Assembly: GCF_918797505.1 (NCBI RefSeq)
Contig: NC_092796.1
Coordinates: forward strand, 1,054,001-1,118,000
Direction of reading: 5' to 3'
Source: Bemisia tabaci
Taxonomy: Eukaryota > Arthropoda > Insecta > Hemiptera > Aleyrodidae
Length of the DNA: 64,000 nt
The position numbers were made by a program, and so were the translations under genes. The notes below the pieces were generated by a model. The model did not search any database and had not been told where the DNA came from. It saw only the letters and a program-made list of their open reading frames with translations. This document shows, piece after piece, positions 11,834 to 22,574 of this stretch (position 1 is its first letter; each line of letters opens with the position of its first letter).

Positions 11834-12092
11834 GGGTTGCATTTGGGAAAAAGGAACCGAGAGCATTGCAATATGTTGCTAAGATTGTACAACTTCTTCT
11901 GTCTTGGGAGAATAACCTGATCATCTAAAAACAGTTCCTATTTCACACCCTAAAAACTGTAAATTTAACACAAGAATTACCATCTAAACTTCATATTTTT
12001 GCATGAATTTAGTACTATTGTTGCAAAGGATGAAATTGCACAATCTTAGCAAAATTGCAATGTTCTTGGTTACTTTTCAAAAAAAGCAATCC
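11834..12092. mobile_element. Family G hairpin MITE (GGAAC-module element)
   Basis: The left arm runs GGGTTGCATTTGGGAAAAA then GGAACCGAGAGCATTGCAAT; the right arm is its inverted copy, ATTGCAATGTTCTTGGTTAC then 19 nt ending GCAATCC. Both arms share the TGCTAAGATTGT block further in. The 19-nt spacer between terminus and GGAAC (or its complement) is the same as in families A, B and D, although the sequence is otherwise different. Flanks ttat / aact do not form a duplication, so the copy may be old. Confidence 0.65.
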
Positions 12093-12250
12093 AACTACCG
12101 TTGGTCACTCTGGAGTGAAATACCCGGTTGGAGAGAACTTGCAAAATTTGACAGTGATGTTGCGCCGTTGATTTAAAAATTAAATTGTTAAAAAATATGT
12201 CAGACATGTTTCAATTGTACATCTACCTACCAACAGTGGAAAGCTAATTT

Positions 12251-12496
12251 GGACTGAATTAAGCAGAAAGGAACCAACCCACATTTTAGAAAAAATTGAG
12301 TCATGAGTGGTTTTGAACTCAACCACTGCTCTACTATCTATCGCCGAAAATTCAAAGTTTTTGTTGGAGCAAATTTTGCAGAAATTGAACTTGAAGTTTA
12401 TCTTTTACATTGAGTCTTATGCAGGAGCCAAATTGTAAACCTCTTTTTCTCGGTTCGATCCCGGTGTGGCTTAGTTCCTTCTGTTTAACTCCGTCC
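12251..12496. mobile_element. Family A-type MITE with divergent interior
   Basis: Ends are family A (GGACTGAATTAAGCAGAAA + GGAACC; GTGGCTTAGTTCC ... CCGTCC), but the interior is unlike the other copies and includes TTCTCGGTTCGATCCC, a tRNA box-B-like string near 12454. A degraded relative is at 51725-51870. Flanks attt / attc match 3 of 4. Same terminal machinery with different cargo. Confidence 0.7.
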
Positions 12497-12666
12497 ATTC
12501 AACCACGGTGGTGGTTAAATTAGCATTTTTTATTGTAAAATCTACACTGAAACATGCCAGACACTTTTCTTAACTACAAAATTGATACATCAGCAATTTC
12601 GTTTTTCTCAGTGCGGTATAAGCTCACCGTCGACCATGCCCGCACCGTGGAATACAAGCTGCAATT

Positions 12667-12792
12667 GGACGTATTTTGCAATTAGGAATATAACTATGTG
12701 CATTATGACGTGAGCCCTGTTATGCATATATTCTTATGGTTCTTAGGGCTCATGTCTTAATGCACATAGTTCCGTTTGGCAGAAATACGTCC
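12667..12792. mobile_element. Family D palindromic MITE, copy 1
   Basis: A near-perfect palindrome: AACTATGTGCATTATGACGT, GAGCCCTG ... GGGCTCATG, TTAATGCACATAGTTCC, with ends GGACGTATTTTGC and GGCAGAAATACGTCC. The right end has GTTCC plus 19 nt to the terminus. Flanked by an exact 4-bp duplication aatt (12663-12666 / 12793-12796). No ORF. Confidence 0.85.
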
Positions 12793-12796
12793 AATT

Positions 12797-13534
12797 ATAG
12801 GACGACGTCTCTCACGAATTTGAAATTCCTTACTGCCGCGGCAACATGGCGCACTATTTCTAGAACTCTCCCTTTTTTATCAGCGTCAAATTGAAGGGAT
12901 TAATTTATGATTTACATGATACGCTGTAATCAGGCACGGGCCCGTTTTAGAACATGCGTACCCAGTGCTCCAGACGAGAAGCTGGAGGGGGTGGGGAGGC
13001 GCTGAGGTGATTATCTTATCCAGATCACGGTTCCGGAAGGGGAAAGAGGTTAGAACAGCATCTGGAAACGTTTACTCAGAGTCGAAGTTCGGAAGAAGAA
13101 AGGTATACATGCCAACCTTCCCCTCCCCGAAGCCGGCCCTTGTTTCTTTCAGTGGGCACACTCTTTTTAGCAAGCAGTCCTTCCCGAACGCCTACATTTT
13201 AGAGCATACCTCCCGCGTAACAATGAATCCAGGAGACAGCAGGTTCAGGCTAGGGATTAACGGTGCGTGCAAGTTTTTTGCCGTATGCTCTGCCAAAAAC
13301 CCGTAAAATTTGCGTTTCCCCAACGACTCTAGTTCATCTGAAACCATCAGGAATTGTGTATCAAATTGTTCCATTATGTCCTTTTAATTTTAACATACTC
13401 GATTTTCGGGATGAAGAATAAAATGACCGTAAATGCGGTAAAATTCTGATTTCTGATTCTGCTTCTGCGAGCATCTGCTTCGATGCTCGCAACGACGTGA
13501 GGGTTGGGTAGAAAATGAGAAAAGAAAATTGAAT
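12797..13534. other. Non-coding stretch with no recognised gene
   Basis: No supported gene or repeat. A 113-codon frame at 12965-13306 (+) has no recognisable domain and is opposed by an overlapping frame on the other strand. Confidence 0.5.
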
Positions 13535-13625
13535 TAGTAACTTTTAAGTTGACGTGCCTGATGCACATGGGACACTGATTGTGAGTTCAAACCCTCAGGA
13601 GAAAAAAAGGAAAAAAACAAACTTC
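13535..13625 (+). repeat. Possible tRNA-derived SINE remnant
   Basis: TGAGTTCAAACCCTCA resembles a tRNA T-arm (box B-like GTTCAAACC flanked by a 4-bp stem) and is followed at once by an A-rich tail (GAGAAAAAAAGGAAAAAAAC). This is the order expected at the 3' part of a tRNA-derived SINE. No good box A is seen upstream, so this is tentative. Confidence 0.25.
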
Positions 13626-13631
13626 TTCATT

Positions 13632-13787
13632 GGCAGATCTAGCAAATTTGCCAACATTGTCTTTCTTCCATTTAAACCTATGGGAATGTATCGATCCTTA
13701 GAGGGGCCAGGTGCTCCCACAAGAATCGAATATTTAGCATAGGTTTAAACGGAGGAAATGCGGTGTTGTCAAATTGCTGGCTCTGCC
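13632..13787. mobile_element. Family J hairpin element, copy 2
   Basis: Arms of about 65 bp: GGCAGATCTAGCAAATTTG, CCAACATTGTC, TTCCATTTAAACCTATG on the left; CATAGGTTTAAACGGAGGAA, TGTTGTCAAATTGCTGG, CTCTGCC on the right. Loop about 25 bp. The same arm occurs at 1617-1741 and 52837-52962. No coding potential. Confidence 0.7.
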
Positions 13788-16735
13788 TCTGGGTTGGAGG
13801 GGAGAAAGTACAGTATTTTTCATGAAAATTCTGAACGATGTCCTTTCCTGAGACAAATTAATTCAATCCAGAATTGTTAATACTTATCGAGATACAATAT
13901 TTGCTCCAAACGAAAAAGACAAAACTTAAATTGCACCACATCGAAAAACCCCCAACCCGATCCGGGAAAACTCCCTTTTGATTTCCCTCAAAATCGGGTC
14001 GATTCATAATTCACGAGAAACAGAAAATACTGCTCGGTGCAACCCACACCCCTCCCGTGTGTCATATTGTGCTGAGATTTCCCTTATTTCACGTACGCAA
14101 GACGAAGACAATTTGAATTTTAACAGCGCTGCAGGCAATACATCGTGGACGCGGTAATTAATAAAAGAATTTTATTTTACAACCCGGACAGATAATTCAA
14201 TTCCCACCCGCGTATCCACGGGAGAGGGGAGGAGGGGAGGAGAGGGTTGTCCTGCACGAGCCGCAGATTTTTATCAGAGTCTTGCGTTGCAGGATAAAAG
14301 TAGCATTTGTTTGAATTAACGGAAACATTTATTATTAATCCCTTCAGATTAATAAATGAACTCTAAAAACTATCCCTTGGGCACAGTTCGCGTCGCTCTT
14401 AATTATGGCCCCGCGCTAGCGATGTTGCCGATCCGTTGGATTTCCCGTGCGAGTCCGCCATGAGTTCCCGAGTTTTCCGCGGGATCTCGCAACTTGCTGC
14501 GAGGAATATCGTCTCGCATGAACGCCAGCTCGCGCCGGTTTAGCGCTACTCAGGTGCGGCAAGATCGCGGCCAACTGCATTCAAGTCGACAGCTTTTGGA
14601 TTCAGCTTTTAGTTCTGTATTCACCGTAGCTCACTAGGAGACTACAAGCGCACTAGGTGACGCGTCTTGGAGGAACTTGAGGCATATTAAGCGTAAATAC
14701 TCATGAGGAAATTTGACGATGTTGCATTTCAATCAATCCCAAGAAAAAACCTCAATTTGCAACCAAACCGCAGGAAAAGGGACCTCAGCCCACGAAAAAT
14801 GTATTTGCGTTATTCAGTCCGGGGAGGGGGAGGGGTGTTTTACGAGCATTTAAGGACCAACAAACGCCCAAAAATTCATATCAAACCGGGGATATGATTT
14901 TAGTAGTTTTGGAGTTCCAAAAAATCGTTTCCAGAAGCAGCTTTTTTTTTAAATTTTAGTTTGCCATCTTCGAGGCACAAAACTGAATTGTAATGCAACT
15001 TTAAGCCTCTTTTAAGGTACACAAATGATAAACCTATGTCGCTCACAATTGATTTTAAAGGAGCTGAAAGTAGGTTTTCGTTGAAATCCTCAAAAACGAG
15101 TCTTTTTTTTGGAAAAAATCCGACAATGCAATCATTCTTAATATTCAAACTCACGTCTCTGGGAATCCTGGAATCGTGCATTAATATTACCTGAAACAAC
15201 CAAAAAAATGATGGATTAGTAATTGAAAAAAATACCATTTATGGCTCCTAAACAAACGAAGTTGATAAAAATAAGAACGTTGTAAGCGATAACAGAAATT
15301 ACACCGAACTTTGGCTAAAAATTGCTAAATAGAGGCGATGGCACAACCTCTTTCAACGCTACCAATCTAAATAAATCTATATCTATTGATACCTGTCGAA
15401 TATCCGGTATGGGATATTCGAAGCTTGTGAAGTAGGTCTGAATCAGTCTTCACATTTCGCTAATATTTCTACATCTTCCACGCGTTCAATGAGGAGAAGA
15501 ACGAAGGAAGGAGGGAAGAAAGGAACCTTTAAAGAGCGTCTAAGCGAGTCCGCATAGCGAAGACCAGGACGAGAGAAGTGAGGAGACAATGAAAATAGGG
15601 ATGAGAAGAGAACTCGACGGAGGGGGTAGAAGTGAGTTCCAAGACATCACAAATGGCTTAAAAAGACGCATAAGGGAAGGAATACGCCCATTAAGGTCAC
15701 GCTGGAGGAGGTCGAATGTGAATAATGCTGAATTCAGACGTTGACGATGAAGCGCAGAACGCATTAAGCGATGTGTTGCCACACCAACCGAATCGTGTGC
15801 AATTGAAAAATTAACGTGAAAGAAAAGAAGAACCTTTTTAAAATAAATCGAAGACCTGACCGAATTGCGCCGAGTATGAAATTCTCATCTTCTCATAGAT
15901 TTCCGGGAAAAATTTGGAACAGAGAAAAACGGTATGTTATATCATTTACTGATCTAAAACACTTGAAAACTCCCTCTTTCATGTAATTAATGTGCGAATA
16001 TTTCCTTCAATAATTTTGATAGGCAATACGCCATACGTTGTCTTTCACTGATGCAACACGACCTATGAGGCTCCTATAGTTTCATGTTCTTTCAATTTAC
16101 AAAAGGATGTTACATTACTGAAAATGAAGACAGGCGCAATTTTAAAGATTTGAAAGGTTTCCGCCAGACTTTCGTCTTTTAGTGGGCCCCTGCCCATTCA
16201 TCTTAACCTATAATGCCTGAGAACGAAGTGAAATTTTGTTTCATACCTATGAGTGGATCAAGCTTTATTGCAGATTGCTCCCTTCTTCTGCTTGACATCT
16301 GTATACTAATACTTATGTGACATAGTTTTCTGATGAAACTTAATTTTGTGTAAAAATTGCTAATATCAATGAAAATTGATTGAGGTCATGGAAAATTGAA
16401 GGTCTGCCGGCTCCGGTTAGAACTAACAGAGATTTTCACTTGGTTCTTAAGTAGAATAATTGCTTAAACACTCATTGACAGAGTTAAGTTCAATAGTTTA
16501 TCCAAAAATTTTAGAATTTCGCCCGTCTCGAATTTCAAAATTTTCCATTTTTAATAATGCACCAATTGCACGAAAATGGAACAGCAGAAATTTACCTGAA
16601 CTAGGTTGGATCGCATTAGTTAACGACGAAGTCTTGTGTATTGCGTAACCATGTTATTGAAGGGGAGATGCACAGTTAAAACGCATGACGGAGGGAGCTC
16701 CTAATGTTTAAACATATAAAAAGCAAAAGGAAAAC
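13788..16735. other. Non-coding stretch with TAAT-rich GC island
   Basis: No gene recognised. About 14090-14600 is an island mixing CpG-rich blocks with homeodomain-type cores (TAATTAAT at 14155-14162, TAATCC at 14337-14342). AT-rich DNA elsewhere. A 112-codon minus frame at 14900-15238 has no recognisable domain. The TCC/GAAGGA-type purine tract near 15500-15530 is low complexity. Confidence 0.45.
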
Positions 16736-16960
16736 GGGAAACAAGGCTAGAAATATAACACTGAAAACTCAAGACGTTCTAACTCAAAACTGAGTCATTT
16801 TTAGTCGGAAAATAAATTAAAAATTAAAACATATCGCACCTAGGTCTCGGTTTTCCCATCGATATTTTTTAACTTTTAATTTATTTTCCAACAAAAAATG
16901 ACTCAATTTTGCGTCAAAACGTCTCGGATTTTTGATGTTGTATTTTTAGCCTTGTTTCCC
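16736..16960. mobile_element. Family Y hairpin (about 90-bp arms)
   Basis: Left arm: GGGAAACAAGGCTAGAAATA, CAAGACGTT, GAGTCATTTTTAGTCGGAAA, ATAAATTAAAAATT. Right arm: the inverted copy ending TATTTTTAGCCTTGTTTCCC. Around 80 percent complementarity by eye with a loop of roughly 40 bp. Single copy in the window; no clear duplication at the flanks. Confidence 0.6.
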
Positions 16961-17425
16961 CACCCCCTCGTTTTTTCCATGTTACCATTGTCTCGGTCTG
17001 CTTCGTAAAAATGTTCTCTATAATGTTTTAAGAGAGATATGTATGAGTAAATATCCGTGCTGGAAAAATTGAAGCTGAACTCCAAACTTGGCGACCGTGA
17101 TGAGGACCGACGGGAGGAGACCGGAACGGAGTGGGAGACAGCGGAACGCTTGGAAGTGCTTCGGGAAAGGCGACCAAACGGCGGCGAACGAGATGCCAGA
17201 ACATTCGCCCGAGGAAAATGATCGTAAGAGTCGGAGGATATTAAGACACGCAGATGTGGAGGGCAGACCCCACCCCGGCCCCGACACCGCGCCGCGACCA
17301 ACCAAACGCATTAACGTTAGTCCAGGTCAAAATTCAGAGGGTTCTAAACGCAGATCGAATTGAATATTCCCTGTCAAGAGGAAAAAATCCTGTCAATCAT
17401 AGGAGGAAGTGGAGGGAGCACAGGT
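16961..17425. other. Non-coding stretch, GC-rich centre
   Basis: 17080-17320 is GC- and CpG-rich and open in several frames on both strands (up to 132 codons). No frame shows a recognisable motif, and overlapping opposite-strand frames argue for a composition effect. Confidence 0.45.
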
Positions 17426-17803
17426 GGAATTATTTATGCTAAAAGAAACTATGTGCAAATGGAGAGATAGGGTGTGCTCGTTCAAGTTGCATAAGGAACG
17501 ATGTAAAAGTGGATATAGTTCCTTTTGAGAAAATGGAAAAGCGGGATCTTACATTAAAGCAAACGGAACTGAGCGCTAACTCGTGAGCCGTGGGCATGTG
17601 ACAAGAGTGTTGTGAACAGGGCTCATGAGTTAAAGAGTCCCGCCACCCATCTCCCCGTCGCGTCGTGCCCCGTCTCGACCGTTGCCACTGACGTCACAGG
17701 CGCTTTTAGATTCCCATTCATTCTTATGACCCTCAACTAACGAGCATATCATCACACCCCATCCTTCCACTTGCAAATAGTTCCATTTAGCACTAATACG
17801 TCC
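17426..17803. mobile_element. Family D long variant with internal sequence
   Basis: Left end GGAATTATTTATGCTAAAA then GAAACTATGTGC; right end AAATAGTTCC plus 19 nt to TACGTCC: the family D/D-mini termini. The 378-bp interior (AACTCGTGAGCC ... GGGCTCATGAGTT, CACTGACGTCACAGGCGC) is homologous in inverted orientation to the interior of 36021-36378. Flanks aggt / ggta do not form an exact duplication. No long ORF. Confidence 0.65.
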
Positions 17804-17886
17804 GGTAGTAATAGTAGAATTTGTTTATTTTAAAGAGATGCCTCAGCAACTTCAGCAATTCACACCTTTGAAATTATAGCACAGAT

Positions 17887-18580
17887 TTTGTTACAAAACA
17901 AGTAATTTGTCACAAAAAAAGAGAGCACATTTAGTGTAAGACAGAAGTAAAATTTAGAGGATACTAGTGGAGAAATACGAGAAAAGAAAATAGTGATTGA
18001 ATAGTGGGAAACACTCCAGGAGTTCAGTCACTAACATGCGAGATCCCCTGAAGCCCATTTTTAATATCAATTTTGTCATCATATTGAGACAGAAAGTGAT
18101 GTATTGACGATATGGACTTCAAGTGAACTTGCTCGTGAATGACTAAAACTTTTCAAACTGCACTTGTTTGAAACTTTCCAAAGCTTCAATTTTGCAACTT
18201 TGGAGTTGAGTTCCGTCCCTTCGTTCAAAAACGACGAATTTTAGGAAATGGTTTTTAAAAAAATGTTGATGCCTTGAGCATAACCAAGTATAGTGGTAAA
18301 AGTTTTTGAATGAGTAAACAAACCAGAGCTTTCCAAGTTTAATCATTCACGTGCAAGTTCACTTGAAGTCCGTATCGCCAATAAATCAGTTTAACAAAAG
18401 TGATCTTAACGATGGGCTTCAGGTGAACATTGTGTGTGACTGAACTTGGAGATCTCATGGAATTTTTCTCACTATGCTATCAATATTTTCTTTTCTCGTA
18501 TCTTTCTCCTCGTACCCTCTTCCTTCCTTCCAAAGTTGCTCTTTTTTTGTAACAAACTACCTATTTTGTAAGAATAAAAA
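17887..18580. repeat. Long fold-back inverted repeat
   Basis: Two arms of roughly 250 bp are inverted copies around a spacer of about 150 bp. Matched pairs, outermost first: TTGTCACAAAAAAAGAG (left) with CTCTTTTTTTGTAACAA (right); ATACGAGAAAAGAAAATA with TATTTTCTTTTCTCGTAT; GAGTTCAGTCAC with GTGACTGAACTT; GACTTCAAGTGAACTTGC, CGTGAATGA with TCATTCACG, GCAAGTTCACTTGAAGTC. A transcript would form a long hairpin. It could be a fold-back transposon, a hairpin-RNA source or an inverted duplication. Confidence 0.7.
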
Positions 18581-18599
18581 TTCTTCTCTAAAAAAAAAT

Positions 18600-18668
18600 A
18601 GTTTATCAAGAGAGAATCCGACAACATTCAAATGTTCGTACGTCGTTTTGCCTAAGCACAGTACTAAG
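18600..18668. mobile_element. Family E solo right end
   Basis: TTTATCAAGAGAGAATCCGA, CAACATTCAAATGTTCGTAC and CCTAAGCACAGTA correspond to the right arm of family E (compare 42850-42912). It sits immediately before a fuller family E copy. Confidence 0.5.
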
Positions 18669-18670
18669 TA

Positions 18671-18908
18671 CTGCCATGCTAAGGACTTTCAGGCGTTGCA
18701 AAATTTCCTTTGATAAAACACAAATTTCCTGGTAAACGTATGAATATTTTTCTTCCAATTTTTCAAATAATTTTGTTGGCAATTTCACCTGAAGTTCCTG
18801 AATATTTCAAGAGAAGATATTCATAACGTTCCGCAAAAATAGGGATTTTAGCGAAGGAAATTTGGCAACTCTCGAATGTTCATACGGCGTTCTTCCTTAG
18901 CGTGGCAT
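18671..18908. mobile_element. Family E hairpin MITE, copy 1
   Basis: Starts CTGCCATGCTAAGG and ends CCTTAGCGTGGCAT, with arms containing TTTCCTTTGATAAAACACAA and its inverted copy TTTAGCGAAGGAAATTTGGC, then CATACGGCGTTCTTCCTTAG. The left flank is TA. About 240 bp, no ORF. Confidence 0.65.
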
Positions 18909-19500
18909 GATTGAACTCCTCCCGAAAACCCCACCTTAACGTAATTTTTCGAAACGTTAGGCAGCGGGGCAATGGCTTGAATTTGGATGAGGGGGCACGG
19001 AACCCCTTGCCACGCTGATCCTCTTGCGGCAATTTGACGCGGCGCCGAGGTAAATCCGAGCGCGGGGGCGGGGGCGACCCCCTTCTGGAAGGGAGAACCC
19101 CCTGATCCGGTTGGAAATCCCCGCGATCTGGTGGGCTGGAGGTGGCCAATGCCGCGATTTCGGGAGCCGAACAATACGGGCGTAAGCTTCTCTTTAGTAC
19201 GTCAGCCCCCATTCTGCCGACTTAATTAATTTCCACGATTTACCGACTTAATTAATCTCGCATTCCAAGTCGGGGCCCCCGGGCTAAGTATCAAACTTAA
19301 AATTCCCTGTCACCGGCTGCATAACCTGCATGCGTGCTCCCGCGACCCGCCGATTCATAAATAGGCACCTTTGTTTGCTCCGATGAGCCCGGATAAACCA
19401 TTACCCCCGTTGCCGCATTCCTGGAAAATCAAATTTCACACATTTTCTCTTTTCTACTCGACAAACTAATGAACGTCGTTTTTTCAACATTTCTAGCGTT
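18909..19500. promoter_or_regulatory. GC-rich island with paired CCGACTTAATTAAT motif
   Basis: GC-rich from about 18950 to 19390. It contains a 14-bp direct repeat CCGACTTAATTAAT at 19217-19230 and 19243-19256 (26 bp start to start), a duplicated homeodomain-type core. Overlapping minus-strand frames of 108-110 codons are composition artefacts. A regulatory role is inferred, not shown. Confidence 0.25.
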
Positions 19501-19751
19501 GGACCGCCTTCAGCAGAAAGGAACAAGCCACATCAGCTATTCCCCAATTTAACTGGGCACTTTCATTTTTTACCAGAGAACGTTTGTGCGGATTCTTTTG
19601 AAATTGTACAGGGATTTGCTTCGTACTATGCGGAAAATTCACTGAAATTTGCACAAAAACCCGCACAACCGTTTTCATTTGGACATTAAATTGCCCAATT
19701 ACATTGGGCAATAGCTGATGTGGCTTGGTTCCTTTCTGCTTAACGCCGTCC
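19501..19751. mobile_element. Family A MITE, complete copy
   Basis: Ends GGACCGCCTTCAGCAGAAA + GGAAC and GGTTCCTTTCTGC ... CGCCGTCC, with the internal mirror blocks AGAACGTTTGTGCGGATTC and AAACCCGCACAACCGTT, and AATTTAACTGGGCA and TGCCCAATT. 251 bp, no ORF. Flanks cgtt / aatt do not match, so the target duplication has decayed. Confidence 0.8.
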
Positions 19752-20510
19752 AATTATTGTTCTCTTCTGTATAGAGATATTCTGTAAAAACTTCAAGCCA
19801 TCATGTTTTTTGGGTATCCTTTTAAGAAATAAGATTTAAAACGCATTTTTGTAGTTTCACTGTCGATATGGTCAACGGAAAATTAGACATTTGGAGAGCA
19901 ACATTGATAAACATCTTGGCATCCGATCTTACGAATGAAGCTTTAGAAAGACGCATGGGTCTAAGTGACGAGCAACTTTTGATATGGACTATGAGTCGTT
20001 TATCGAAACGTCTCTGTTTTAGAACGTCCTTTGCGACACATTCCATAATGATGGAGAGAAGTAATCGTTCGACTGAAAAGTTCAACTAAGTCATCGTAAC
20101 ACTTTCCTCGAATGAAATCTCAAAAAAATTCACCATAATCCCTCGTAACAGGTCAAAGTTTTAATAACCAAAGTTTGACTCTCCCTTCCCGTACATGCCT
20201 CCTACACTATACTCTACCCTCTGCCTTACCGTGCAAAACTTAATGCGATTTTGAAGGTAGTAGGAGGAGAAGGGGAAAATGGGTTGAGTCGATTGCGGCG
20301 TGAAAATCGAGCGGTGGAATTAAAAGGAAGCGGGAAAGTGATCGGCGGAATTTTCCCGAGCGACGAAGCAATCGAGCATTTAAACGTCTCGGAGTGTGGA
20401 AAAACCACGTATCTGCAGGAATTTTTCACGACCGTTGCGCGGTTCTTGGAGAACTTGTGAGAGTCTCGGTTCACTGGATCAGAGTTCTTCGCCGAAGCCG
20501 TGGCGGTATT
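19752..20510. other. Non-coding stretch with small ORFs
   Basis: 19868-20089 is open for 73 codons on plus and the overlapping 19822-20085 for 87 codons on minus; neither is recognisable. 20230-20460 is CpG-rich. No repeat identified. Confidence 0.45.
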
Positions 20511-20762
20511 CTGCCGTGCTGAGGAAGAACGCCGTATGAACCTCCGTGCGTTGCCAAATTTCTTTTGGTAAAACACGAATTTTCAAGAAAAATTGTGAAG
20601 ATTTTCCGTCCAATTTTCCGGGGAATTTTCCTCGCAATAAGATCTAAAGTATCAGAGATTTTCAAGTAGACATGTTCATTATTCGTCTCAAAACTGAATA
20701 CTTAAGAGGGGAAATTTGGCAAGTTTCGGATGTTCATACAGAGTTTATCCTTAGCACGGCGG
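20511..20762. mobile_element. Family E hairpin MITE, copy 2
   Basis: CTGCCGTGCTGAGGAAGAAC, GCCGTATGAAC on the left; GGCAAGTTTCGGATGTTCAT, ATCCTTAGCACGGCGG on the right; TA follows the right end. Middle part diverged. No ORF. Confidence 0.7.
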
Positions 20763-21164
20763 TATTGAGTCAAAAATCGAGGTCGCTCACGAATTTGAGA
20801 GCTTTCGAGGGAACCTGATCGGGGTCTGACTTTGCGGATGCGGAAATTGGGGACTCGTTTTTCGTGGAAACCGCGTGGATCGCGAACTTGGTCGCGGGCG
20901 GTAAATTCACCGCTTTCCCGACATTAAGGTGCGAGACTCAATTTCGGTATGAGCCCTGGTAATCGTGGGTTTATACGGATGACAGAGCTCACAAATCGAG
21001 GCTGCGTCTCTGAACTGGCGACGATTCGGGGAAGCTTGAGCGAGGTATAAAATCCTGGACGTTGAAGCTTCGACACGTAGCTTTCGGAAATAGACATAAC
21101 GAGTTAACCGCTTCGAAAATGTCGGGGCGTGCATTTCATTATAGGATGTTCGAGGGATTTTTAG
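20763..21164. other. Non-coding stretch with no recognised gene
   Basis: No gene or repeat recognised between family E copy 2 and the 57-bp direct repeat that flanks the next element. Confidence 0.5.
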
Positions 21165-21221
21165 CCTGGGCTCGGAGTGTTCTCCAAGGTCCGAGTCCCT
21201 TGAATTTTCCTTGGGTATTCA
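21165..21221 (+). repeat. Direct repeat, unit 1, flanking the CGTATTCAT element
   Basis: CCTGGG...TTCTCCAAGGTCCGAG...TTTTCCTTGGGT matches the sequence just right of the next element (21736-21761, resuming after a hAT insertion at 22575-22606). The two copies bracket the element at 21222-21736. Confidence 0.55.
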
Positions 21222-21736
21222 GGGTCGTATTCATAAGTTTTGCTCCTTAATAAACTCATCTCCTTAGAAAACCACGTGCGGTTCACAGTGTGATTAAGGG
21301 AGGTTTGAAGAGATCCTTAACGTACACGTAGCATTGCAGCATCTTAACAGGGACATTTTCAACGAAACTCGAGTAAAATTTAAGGTATATCTTTGGAAAT
21401 AGACCCTTGCCAGGTTACACTCATTCACCTTTATGCAACAAATTGAAAATACTAAAGGGAAAACTGAGTAGATTTCGAACATTTTAAGGTAAGGTTGTCA
21501 TACCGACCTTAAAGTTTGTCAAAATCATGGAATTATGTACGCCGTATTTATTTTGTTTCCGCAGAGAAAATCTATTTCCCGAGTTATCCTGTTGAGCTGT
21601 ACTCGAGATTCGTGCAATTTTCTTTTCAAAATGATATGTAAAGGCTCGCGTTAAACCGCCGCTTTAATGACAATGTAAACCATAGCAGGTCTCCGGAGAA
21701 AAGGGGCTGTTTAAAGAACAACTATGAATACGGCCC
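21222..21736. mobile_element. TIR element with GG(T/C)CGTATTCATA ends
   Basis: Left end GGGTCGTATTCATAAGTTTT, right end AACTATGAATACGGCCC, forming an imperfect TIR of about 25-30 bp. The interior has no long ORF, so it is non-autonomous. It lies precisely between two ~57-bp direct repeats, far longer than usual target duplications. Superfamily not assigned. Confidence 0.55.
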
Positions 21737-21761
21737 CTGGGTATGAATGTATTCTCCGAGG

Positions 21762-22566
21762 CAGGGCCGGATTAAGGGGGTGGCCACATGGGCCGCGGCC
21801 CATGGCGGCAAATCTAGAGGGCGGCAAATTTTGCAATTTTTTTAAATGTAGGTACAAAAAAATATCAGAATTAGAAAAAAAAATTATAAACGAGAAAAGG
21901 CGACAAAATCTCTCATTTCCTGAGAGTGTAATAATTTTTAATTTTGTCGTCTTTCAGTGATACAAGAGACAGCACCTTTAAGTAGTCGAGTTAAGAGAGA
22001 AACCAAACGCGCAATTTGGCCTGGAACGGCGCGGCGCAGAGAGCAATGATGACGAGGACTTGAGATGAAAAGGAGAAGCTCTCGGCGCGGCGATCGGCAT
22101 GTAACACATATTAGCGCCTACAAGACTGCACGAATACTTCACGCATTGCATCAAACACAGTGCGGTCATTGCGGTCAGCGTGAAACGGATAGCGCCTACA
22201 AGAATGCATGAATACTTCACGCATTGCGCCAAACACGCCACGCTGCGTGTCTCGCTGCGCTGCGCGGCGGCGGAAGTTAAATTCATTAAACCACATTCAT
22301 GTTTGTTCTTTCATAATTTTTTTGTTCATTTCTTATGAATGAAAGGCCTTGTCCACACAGAGATAGGTTTACGAAACTTAACTTTTGCTAGTAGTGTTGA
22401 CAGGGCATTCCCAAAACATGTGTTCAACACGAGTAAACGCGTCTTATGCACCCCTCTCCCGCTGGCACGTTCACTTGATGGTTTTTATTGATGTTTCAAT
22501 ACGAATGAGAAGGAGGCGGCAAAATACAGGCGGCCCACGGGCGGCAAGTAGGTAAATCCGGCCCTG
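21762..22566. mobile_element. hAT-like non-autonomous element, copy 1
   Basis: Begins CAGGGCCGGATTAAGGGG and ends GTAAATCCGGCCCTG. TIR core CAGGGCCGGATT, with subterminal GGGCCG..CCCATGG(C)GGC and its inverse. Flanks CTCCGAGG (21754-21761) and GTCCGAGG (22567-22574) match 7 of 8, the hAT-type 8-bp duplication. A second copy is at 46432-47259. Internally GCGCCTACAAGA...TACTTCACGCATTGC occurs twice 78 bp apart (22114, 22192). No transposase frame: the longest internal ORFs are GC-skew artefacts. It interrupts the second unit of the direct repeat around the preceding element. Confidence 0.85.
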
Positions 22567-22574
22567 GTCCGAGG

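Noticed and set aside
19822..20089. ORFs open on both strands (73 and 87 codons)
   Set aside because: Moderately protein-like plus-strand peptide, but no splice signals, no recognised family and an equally long antisense frame.
21978..22296. ORFs inside the hAT-like element as transposase fragments
   Set aside because: They translate the 78-bp tandem units (repeated Ala/Met/Cys phrases) and show no hAT transposase motif.
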